A DNA stretch of 64,000 nucleotides from Coniferiporia sulphurascens (taxonomy: Eukaryota > Basidiomycota > Agaricomycetes > Hymenochaetales > Hymenochaetaceae): the NCBI GenBank assembly GCA_002794785.1, contig NBBA01000015.1, positions 806,001-870,000 of the forward strand. The letters run 5' to 3'. This document shows positions 55,294 through 64,000 of the stretch, piece after piece. The notes below the pieces were generated by a model that was not told the DNA's origin, ran no database searches, and saw only the letters and a program-made list of their open reading frames with translations. Position numbers and translations under genes: made by a program. The stretch's first letter is position 1; each line of letters begins with the position of its first letter.

Positions 55294-57629
55294 ATGCAGG
55301 CTCTCCGCCAACGCATTTCGCGGAAGCATATGACTAGGCTAGGCTCAGGTCTCAAGATCCGGTCATTTAGCGGAATGAGCACTTCTGGACTCACGCCAAC
55401 TCAAGTGGAAGTGCGGGAATCAGTACAAAAGATCTGCCAGGCTTTCCCGGATGAGTACTGGGCTGAGAAAGATAGGTAGGATTTGTGGCCCTAATTCAAA
55501 GCATGACCCTCCCGTTATCTACATGAACTTGGGAGAGTTTCGTGCTTTAATCTTGTTGGCTAGCCGAGACAGTGAACTCGTTCTCATCTTACCAGGAAGT
55601 CTGAGTACGCAGGTGATCTGCATCGTGAGCTCGCCAAGGCTGGCTATCTTGGTATTTGCATGTGCGTTACACACTAGTGGGAGTACTGACACCACTGAGC
55701 GCTCACCACTTTTAGGCCGCAAGAGCTAGGAGGATCGGAGCTCGGTATCTCTGATGCGACGATAATGGTTGAAACCATTAGCGAATCCGGAGCAGGCATA
55801 GCGGGCGCACAGACTGTTCACGCTAAGTACGTCCTTGGGAAAACTCGCGTGCGCATACTGTATCCGGGAGACTTATCGTCCCGTATAGCGTGTACGCGAC
55901 CATCCCGATCCTGCGCTTCGCCAGTGCCGCGCAGAAAGCGCGTTATCTGCCGCCGATCATTTCTGGCGTGGAGCGAACCTGTTTTGGCGTAACAGAGCCG
56001 GATACGGGGCTCGATACACTCAGACTAAAAACAAGGGCCGAAAAGAGGGTTGATGGCGGGAAAGGGCGTTACGTAGTCTCTGGCCAGAAGATGTGCGTGT
56101 AATCTCTATTGCTATCCGTGTTAGTCTGTGATAACGCTGAACGTAAATTCCAGATGGATAACGAACGCACAGGCTGCGAGCCGCATGGTCCTCCTCGCGC
56201 GGACGACGCCGCTGGAGGAAGTTGACAAGGACAAGCCGGCTAGCGGACTATCGCTCTTCTACTGTGACATTGCGAAGGGGAAGCGTGAGGGGAGCGTCGT
56301 TGTCCAGCCAATTCACAAGATGGGTGGGCGCGCGGTCGACGCTAATCAGGTTAGTCTTGGAGTTGCTTATCGTCATACTATTATAGCGTGTGATTACTCT
56401 CGGCAGGTCTTTTTCGACAATTTTGAAGTAGCGGAGGATGACTTGAGTGAGCATCGCGCTATTGACACTAGTCTGGCTTAGTCGCCGTATACTTCTGATG
56501 CTATGGTGTCTCCGCCGGCCAGTTGGCTCCGAAGGCGACGGGTTTAAAATCATTTTGCATGGCATGAAGTGCGTCTAGGCCCTTGATTGCTTTCCGCTGG
56601 AATTGACCGGTGGGAACATCTTTACCAGTGCCGAACGCTGTCTCCTCGCAGGCGAAGCTCTTGGACTAGGTATGCACGCTAAGATAGGCGGCAGGATCTC
56701 ATGCGTGGCTGTAGTGTGCGAAGTGGCAATTACTAAAAACTGAATTACCTCCGATAGGATATGCGGCTTTGCGTCGTGCCGCAGCCTATGCGCGGACGCG
56801 GCGCGTCTTTGGACGTGCAATCGGGCAGAACCAGGCTATCCAGCACCCGCTCGCGCAGAGCTGGTGTGCGCTTGAGGCTGCCAAGATGCTCATGCTATAC
56901 GCGGCACGGCGGTGCGTCTTACGGTCTCAGTACTCTGACGACTCTGCGGTGTTGGTCTCACCTCCCTTTTCGACTCATACGGTGGTATAGGTTTGACGAG
57001 GTCATCGGCATCGGCGCAGTCGACCGCCGTGATAGTGAGGCAGGAGACCCAGCGGCCGCCCGTGCGGAACTCGGCGCGCTATGCAATGCGGCGAAGTACG
57101 TCGCGGCCGAGGCGGCGTTCGAGGCATGCGAGCGCGCAGGTAAGCAGGCAATGGGGCTCACCTCACCTCGAAGCTAGCAAGCCGCGACCCCGCACTGACT
57201 CTCGGTCCTTTTCCACTCTTCGCCCCTTCGGCAACTGCGTACATACCGCGAAGTGATGACCCATGGAGGGATGGGCTACGCAGTGGACTTCCACGTCGAA
57301 AGGTCTGTCCGTACCGTCTTCCCCGCAGGCGTTAAACTCATCTACACGCCCCGTACATCGCTTGAAATTTCCGAACGCGAATTCGGACACTGGACCTGAA
57401 AGGTACCTACGCGAGTCGTTCGTACCGCGCCTTGCGCCCGTCTCGCGGGAGATGATACTCAACTACGTCGGGCAGCGCGTCTTAGGCTGTAAGTCTACCT
57501 AACCCCCATTATCTTCTCATCCTTTTCGCGAGAACACCTGTCCATCACACAAAAACGAAGCCAGACCCGATCGCTCATCAGTTCCCTCTTATCATCCATC
57601 ACACACCCACAGTACCCAAGAGCTACTGA
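55294..57629 (+). CDS. Acyl-CoA dehydrogenase, probably mitochondrial
   Basis: About ten exons encode roughly 430 residues. The N-terminus (MQALRQRISRKHMTRLGSGL) is basic and amphipathic like a mitochondrial presequence. Next come SEYAGDLHRELAKAGYLGIC, GGSELGISDATIMVETISES, YATIPILRFASAAQKARYLP, and CFGVTEPDTGLDT with GQKIWITNAQA (FAD/substrate middle domain). FKIILHGMN, AERCLLAGEALGLGYAALRR and ARTRRVFGRAIGQNQAIQHP form the helical C-domain, and MTHGGMGYAVDFHVERYLRE follows. The last exon is only about 17 nt (from 57613) and supplies the family ending GLPKSY before TGA 57627-57629. If that intron is not used, the chain would end CKST at 57502. It oxidises acyl-CoA to enoyl-CoA in fatty-acid or branched-chain breakdown. 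Confidence 0.88.
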
Positions 57630-60600
57630 GTAGCCCGAATTCGGAATTTACGTCCGTATAGGGACCTGTGTCCTAACCCGGCTTCCGCTTCCAGTCCCAG
57701 TCCCAGTCCCAGTCCCAATTCCAATCCCACAAAACCCATTTCCAAGGGTTTCAGCCCAATTTCGACACTTTTTCAAAGCAAATGTAAAAATATCAGCTCC
57801 GAGCCCGAGTCCGTCCCGCGGTCCATCCGACTTCATACTCGCACTGCACGGCGCACTGCTCAGTATACGCGTTTCCATTCTCACTCACGAAACACGATTC
57901 ATGTATCCCGCCTTCAGAACGGGCGCGTCCCGGCGGACTGTTCGCCCGATCCCCGGTCCCCGGTCCCTGATCCCTGGTCCTTCGTTCCTGATCTATACAT
58001 CCTCCGATCTCTGATAATATTGACCTTTGATCCCTTCTTTATAACATTAACGCCACCCTGGTGCGGGATGCACGTACATCCATGATCCTTCGATTCCGCG
58101 AATCCCACGCGGGAGCGGTGCTTAATTCCGATATGTACTGTATGTACTGCATCTTCATCATTATCACCATCATCATGGCGTCGGCTATAAGTACGTCAGT
58201 ACACATGGGCTTCCCTCCGTGATCATCACGATTCACGATACATGTATCTGTGTAACTAAAAAACTAAGCGAACACCGCCGTACATGTGCAGTGTAGTCCA
58301 GCACGGCTTACCATAAATGAATGTAAATGAATGCAATTTGAAATTATTCACAATATTAATACGTGAAGATCTCACAGATTCAAGATGTACTGTATAGTGC
58401 GCCAGATCTTTACCGAATGGCCGGATTATATCAGACAGTCTATCCAGGCCATTATTATCACGATTTATATTGTATCCGAGACGGTGAGACCGTCTCGTAA
58501 GTAGTGAAGTACTCGTACGCAAAAAAAATCGAGGTTGATCAAATCCAAATCCAAATCCAAATCCAAATTCAAATTACGAATTCAAAGCGACCTCGTGCCA
58601 GTGCATCTCACCCGAGGACCGAACACGATCCCACGATCCCACGATCCAACGAAGAAAGGAACTTTTGCACAGACAATGTTACTGTTAACTTAACCATCGG
58701 TCCAAGACAAGGCGAGTCAAGACGAATCGGCCCGGATCGCAGCTCCGCCAGCATTTCTGGCATCCAAAAGGAAAACAAGAAAGAAAAAAAAAAGTCAAAA
58801 TCAAAGCGCCGTCCACATTACAGTAATAATTCCTTAAATCCCATACTAGTACTACATTACCTGTACTATACCCCATACCCCATATACCGTATGTACCGTA
58901 TAACTTCCAATCCATTTCCATTTCCACGACCGTGACAGTACTACTGTAGTACCAGTCGAAAAGAAAGAAAAGAAAAGCACACAAAGTCAAGTCAAATACC
59001 CAAAAAACAAAACCAAGTTTCACACCCACCATCCCACAAACGCAAAGATAGATAGATAGATAGATAGAAAGAAAGAAAAAAGGGAGTATTTCCATTCCAT
59101 TGTCATCTAACAAGTTAACAAGTAATTACTCTTACTCTTACTCGAGCTCCCCACTCCCACTCCCAGTTCACACCCGTACGTACAAGTACAAAACCAAAAC
59201 CAAAACCAAAACCAAAACGAGAAATTTAAAAAAATAAAAATTGAGATTTTTTACTAGATAACCCTCTATCTACGTTCTTACAAACAACCAACCAACCAAA
59301 CGAACAAAAAAACAAACAGCGCAAAGAACGACACAACAAAAAGTGAAAGAAAAGAAAGTGATAACGGAATAACAGAATAACGGAATAACAGCGGACCAAG
59401 AGAACTGAGATGAGATGGGGGGGACGACGCGACGTATTCGATTCTTTCGCTTTTCGCGGGGCAGTCCGAGGTACGAGGGAGGGGGGGGGGCAGGCGATAG
59501 TAGTACTATTAGTGAACAAAACGGAAAGGACGGGGCGAAACGAGATAAGACGAGACGAGGCGAGACGAGACGAGATAAGAAATGAGAGATGAGAGATGAG
59601 AAAAAAGAGTCCGACAGCACCCAGGTGGATGGATCCAAAAAAAAAACAAGTGAGTTGAGCCACAAAAATAAACAGAGACGGAGAACGGAGCACGAAGAAC
59701 GGAGGGGAAGCACAAGGGCGTTACAGCGAAGCAAAGAAAAGGAAGTGGGTAATAAAAAAAGAAAAAAAAAAAAGAATGCAGAAGGAGGTCAAAAAAAGGG
59801 GAGGAAGATTAATCCAAAACGCAGAAGCCAGAAACGCAGAAACGCAGAAACTAGGACCCAGAAGCCAGGAAAAGCCGCGAACCGCGAACCGTGTGAGGAA
59901 GCGAAAAGCGCAGCGAATCTAACGCACGCATGTACGAATAAGGTCGGGGGCCTGAACCGTACACCGTACACCGTGCAACGAAAATGCGATGAAGTCGGAG
60001 GGAAGAGGGGGCAGAGGGAAGGGGGGGGCGCCTAAAGGAAGGACCGACTGACGTGTATAGTTTGTTGGTTGGTTGGTCGTTGGGTGACGGGTAATTGCTT
60101 GCCTGCTTGCTTGTTGATCTAATGAAGGACGGATTGACGATTGACAATGGACAATGGACAAGGGACGCAAGTGTGAAACGTGACGAAAGGCGGCGCGGCA
60201 CAAACAAACAGAAGAAAAGAAGACGAAAGAAAAAAAAAACCGACAATATCGATATCAATATTAATGCCAGTATAAGCGAATTCAATAAGTGAGAAGAAGA
60301 AGTGAGGGAAGAGTGAGAGATCCAACAACCAACGAGGGAAAAAAAAGGGGGAAAGCGGGGCGGTATCAACAGAAATTTCATATCCGAGTCCGAGTCCGGG
60401 AATGCAGGAGAATGGACCGATAAGGGCGCGTATCATGGGCTGGGGAAGGGAAGGGAAGGGGGAGGGGGAGGGAAAGCGGGAACGAATAAAGGAAGGAAGG
60501 AATAAAACAGGCTGGGAAAAAAAGGAATCGAACAGTAAATCACATGCAGGAGTGGGAGTGGGAGCAGGCGCGTGCGCGTGCACGGGTTCAGTCTACATCC

Positions 60601-61106
60601 TCCGTTCTTTTTAATCTTTAAGCTTTTGCAGAGGCAGCGAAAAACGCAAAGGGAGGCGGATACAGACACGGACGCGGACGCGGATACGAATACGAATACG
60701 GTTTCGTCGGCGGCCGGAAGTAAAGTTCGTCCAGTCGCGTGTATACCGCATACACGAGCGTGTACGTGTAGCGTGTGGAGGGGTGTAGAGGTGCGGAGAT
60801 GACCGATCGCGGTGGGAGCGGGAGCGTGAGCAGGAACAGCCCTGGAACGAAGAGCACCGTTACCGTATCGTACACCGTATGCTGTAAGATAAACAGATAG
60901 AAGAAGTCCCGACGCAGAGAGGACGCGCACAAGCACAAGCGCGACGAGAGGAGAGGAGAGGGAGACCGAGATAAGAGCTATCCAACGAGAACGAGAGAGG
61001 GCGGGGGGCGGGAATGAATGCATCAAGACGAAATTGTAAACGTGTAAAACGCCGGCCCGCCCGCCTTATCAGACCAATCAGGCCATATCAGAACCAGACG
61101 CCCTAT
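57630..61106. other. Long spacer with microsatellites and a purine-rich tract
   Basis: No supported gene. Simple repeats include (TCCCAG)n at 57690-57716, (AAATCC)n at 58543-58566, (GATA)n at 59049-59067, (AAAACC)n at 59189-59215, (CGAGA)n at 59538-59578 and GGACGC/ATACGA runs at 60670-60702. From about 59220 to 60600 the plus strand is almost wholly purine in many stretches, with poly-A and poly-G runs. Part of it is probably the 3' untranslated region of the DUF3602 gene. Confidence 0.5.
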
Positions 61107-63988
61107 CTATCTGCCCGCCGGACTCGGCGACCCAGACACGGGGATAGGCGGGAGCGCGCCTGCAGGCGGCATCCGCGCCGTACGCACATGTGCATGTGCA
61201 TGCGTGTGCGCGTGAGGGAAAGCGAACGCAGACGGCGGCGGCAGCGGCGCCGCCCCGCGCCTCCGAGTCTCACCCGCACCCACACCCGCACCTGCGCGAG
61301 CACCAAGCTCCCGCTCCCTCTCGAGCTCGCGCTCCAGCTCAGAGACCATGCGCGTAAACGCATACGGGTCCACAATGCCCTCGTCGTCTTCCACCTCGTC
61401 GTCCACGCACGAATACGACGAGTACGACATAGACGGACTGCACCGATCCGTATCCGCTCCGAACGCGCGTTCATGATGATGCGCGTCAGGATGCGCGCTG
61501 CGCAGCTCGTACGCGCCTTCCTCGTCAGGCAACACGCTAACGCTGAACTCGAACGAGTTCGAATGCGAGTGCCTCGATCTATGCGGCGAGTGCGGTGAGT
61601 GTGGCGAATGCGGGTGAAGCGCAGCGTTAGCAGGGTCGATGTCCGAATCATCGTCTTCGTCTTCGTCCTCATCTCCATTTCCGTCCTCATCTTCGCCATC
61701 TTCATCCACCCACTCCTCTTCCTCCTCCTCCGGGACCTCCACAAACGCCTTCGGCCGCTCCGGCCTCGGCGCATGCGCCGTCGTCGCCATCGCGCTTGCA
61801 GTCCTCAGATTGTGCACGCCCACGCCCGCCATATTCATATTCGGATTCCCATTCGGATTCGCGTTCGCGTTGGCGTTCCCCACTCCGGTACCACGCCCAG
61901 GGAACCCAGGCGTCCCAGGAACACCATAAACGTTCCTATACACACCAGCACCCCCCATACGCGCAAAGCTCGGCTGCGCATGCGGGTGGGGGTGGGGGTG
62001 CGGCTGCCCATGCGAGTGAGGGTGGGCGTAATAAGGCCGCGCATGCAGCGCACACGCCGGCGTCTGCCCATGTCCAACCTGTCCATATCTCCCAAAGTCC
62101 GTCCCAGCGTCCCCGACAGCAGCAGCAGCAGCAGCGCCAGCAGCACTAGTAACAGCAACCGCAACCGAAGGCGACCCAATAGGCGACCGTCCACGCACAG
62201 CAGGGGGGTGCGAAACAGGAGGGTCAGCCTCCCGATCCCGCACCGCTCCATCATCGTCTTCCCGCTCCTCGTCATGTCCGTGCGGGGGTAATCCATATCC
62301 ACGTCCTTGCCCCGTCGCGTCCTCCTCTCCCTCCATTATCGTCGTTGTTGTTGCCGTTGCCGTTCCCGATCCCTCGGCCTCCAAACCCACACCCGAACCG
62401 CCCGTAACGCGGCGCCAGAACTTGCGCAGGCCCTTCCTCTTCCTCGGGTCGTTCTCCCCATCCGGACTAAGACCAGGACTAGGACCTCCGTCGTCCGGGC
62501 TATGCGCGCCGCCAGCCTCAGCTGCAGCACCAGCGCCAGCGAGACGAGGGAGGCTCCGACTCCTCCTCGGCGCGCGGGTCGAAGACGCGGACGAAGACAA
62601 ACCAAAGGCAGGCCCAATATCCAACACCTCCTCCAAACTCGTCTTCCGCACTCCACCAGCACCAGCACCATTCCCTTCTCCCTCCAACAACGCATACTTC
62701 TTAACCGCCTTCCTCTTCCCGCTCCTCGCCATCTTCTCCAACTTGCTGCTATTCACATTCTTGTTCTTATTCGGGGCCGTAAAGTTGCCCGCCCCACCGC
62801 GTCCAGTCCTATGCGTCGCCGCAGCCCGCCGCCTCGACTCTTCTATCAGCGCGCGTTCCTGCGCCTCTGTCCGTGCTGCCGTCTGCCGCACGAGCGCTGC
62901 TGTCGTCGGGAAGAGGCCTGTTTAATGCGTCACGCATGTGCGTTAGTAAACGGCGGAGTAAACAGAGAGAAAGAAGAAAACTAACCAGCATCAACAGCAC
63001 CATCCCCCGCCTTCCTATAAACACCGACACCCCCTCTCCCCGTCCGCGAAACAACAACCCTGCCCATAACCCCTCCCGCATTCGCATCACTCTCCATCCT
63101 CGCTATCCGCCCCACCTTCGCGAGCGCAGCGTCCGCACCGGCATCGCCAATCTCACCGCCACCCGCGGCAGCGGCAGCCCGGATCCGCTCAGTGAGGGAA
63201 GAGCGTACCCGCGTGTCCTCGCGAAGGTGCGTAGCGTAATCTGGGCCCGCGCTGTTGCTCGCGTTGCTGGACGAGGAGGTGTTGGTGTTGGAAGAAGTGT
63301 TCGTACCGCTCGAGAATGCTGTTAGCGCGGTGTATGTCGACAAGTGTGCTTGTGCAGCGGCTGCCGCGGCTAAGCAGTCCTCGCACGTTTCGTGCGGTGC
63401 GCCGTCTCCGTCGATGCCGATATTGATATCGAGTTCCGGATCCGGATAACGCTCTTCCAGATCAAGATTTGCAATCGCCAACGCCTCAGCCTGCGCCTGC
63501 GCCTCGGCGTCCTCATCCGCCTCGTCGAGCGACGCGCGCGCAACAGACATGACAGACGGCGCAGACGCATAGCTATACGCGCGCGCGGGGTGTCCGAACG
63601 CCGTGAGGGAGAGTGCGGACGTGGAGCGGATGGAAGCGCCGCTCCCTGTCCCTGTCCCTGTGCTCGCGCTCGTGCTCGTTCCCGTGCTGCCGCCGCTCAT
63701 AGCAGACTCGGCGATCGACCCGAGGATGGAAGCTGCGCCCGAACCCGAGCCGGAGACGGAGGTGAAGGACGTGCGCGGGGAGTGCATGTGGGAGTGGAAG
63801 AAGTACGCTGAAGGCGAGGGCGGGGACCCTGCTCCTAGGCCGAGGGCGGCGGCTGCGTTGGCGGAGGCCTTGGACTGGTTTTTGGCGCGGATGTTGCCGA
63901 GGCCGCCGCGTCCGGAGGAGGGGACCTGGATCTGCGTGGGCGGGGGAGGAGAGGACGGAGGGGAAAGAGGGAAGAAGTCGGTCAGCAT
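61107..63988 (-). CDS. Par32-like DUF3602 protein
   Basis: Two exons (62986-63988 and 61107-62917, 68-nt intron) give 937 residues. Three copies of the DUF3602 motif occur: SSGRGGLGNIR near the start, SRTGRGGVGVY near residue 325, and HRTGRGGAGNF near residue 370. DUF3602 is shared with yeast Par32, a phosphoprotein that blocks ammonium permeases under TORC1 control; the role here is inferred only. The rest is low-complexity: Ser/Thr/Gly/Ala runs, an ETCEDCLAA patch, His/Pro-rich stretch, an acidic run (EEEEEEWVDEDGEDEDGNGD) and a coiled SELERELERERELG segment. It is longer than most family members. The start lies 13 bases from the window edge, so an upstream exon cannot be excluded. Confidence 0.8.
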
Positions 63989-64000
63989 TTTTATTTTTAT

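Noticed and set aside
58000..58260. Possible tRNA or small RNA in the spacer
   Set aside because: No A/B-box spacing or cloverleaf could be drawn by eye; only GATCC-rich simple patterns are present.
60433..61026. 197-codon minus-strand frame downstream of the DUF3602 gene
   Set aside because: Composition is driven by simple pyrimidine-rich repeats, there is no motif, and it lies in the likely 3' untranslated region.
61014..62291. Plus-strand Arg/Ser-rich open frames
   Set aside because: They are antisense shadows of the GC-rich low-complexity DUF3602 coding sequence.

Overview
The window looks like a stretch of a filamentous basidiomycete (probably mushroom-forming, Agaricomycete) nuclear genome. 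Reasons: genes are split by many 47-70 nt GT-AG introns; the proteins belong to families typical of such fungi (Sld3, bestrophin-like channel, CFEM surface protein, old yellow enzymes, Zn2Cys6 regulators, DUF3602/Par32-like protein); and Ty1/copia and other LTR elements are abundant. No viral, plasmid, CRISPR or prokaryotic signal is seen.

Left part (1-37.6 kb) is a gene-poor, transposon-rich region. It holds two copies of one Ty1/copia family (1862-8454 on the minus strand and 32122-37566 on the plus strand, each with 5-bp target duplications). There are four solo LTRs of a second family (3094, 6582, 17377, 18623), two of them nested inside the first copia copy. A pair of related unknown ORFs (16439-18413) lies between, followed by remnants of further LTR promoters. 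An interspersed repeat at 20.5-21.9 kb was itself invaded by a TA-flanked terminal-inverted-repeat element and a LINE-like 3' end, and its uninterrupted relative sits at 13.6 kb. A fold-back MITE lies at 14.8 kb. Scattered between are decayed host genes: four copies of a small Zn2Cys6 regulator family, an Rrp36 fragment, a broken FAD-dependent oxidoreductase and several unrecognised fragments. Premature stops in the copia copies can mostly be read as CGA-to-TGA changes, which points to C-to-T decay at CpG.

Right part (38.4-64 kb) is a conventional gene block. In order: an MFS drug:H+ antiporter (minus); an Sld3 replication-initiation factor (minus) divergently paired with a bestrophin-like channel (plus), with MluI-cell-cycle-box motifs in and near the shared promoter; an old yellow enzyme (minus); an unrecognised gene or pseudogene (minus); a CFEM-domain GPI-anchored protein (minus); a second old yellow enzyme (plus), paralogous to the first; a mitochondrial-type acyl-CoA dehydrogenase (plus); a long microsatellite- and purine-rich spacer; and a 937-residue Par32-like DUF3602 protein (minus) ending at the window edge. 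These genes share no single pathway. The two flavoenzyme paralogs and the acyl-CoA dehydrogenase suggest general redox and lipid metabolism.

All exon structures were inferred by eye from reading-frame continuity, splice signals and family motifs, without transcript data. No single undescribed system stands out. The most novel items are the twin unknown ORFs, the Zn2Cys6 mini-gene family, and the nested repeat that carries its own empty-site control.
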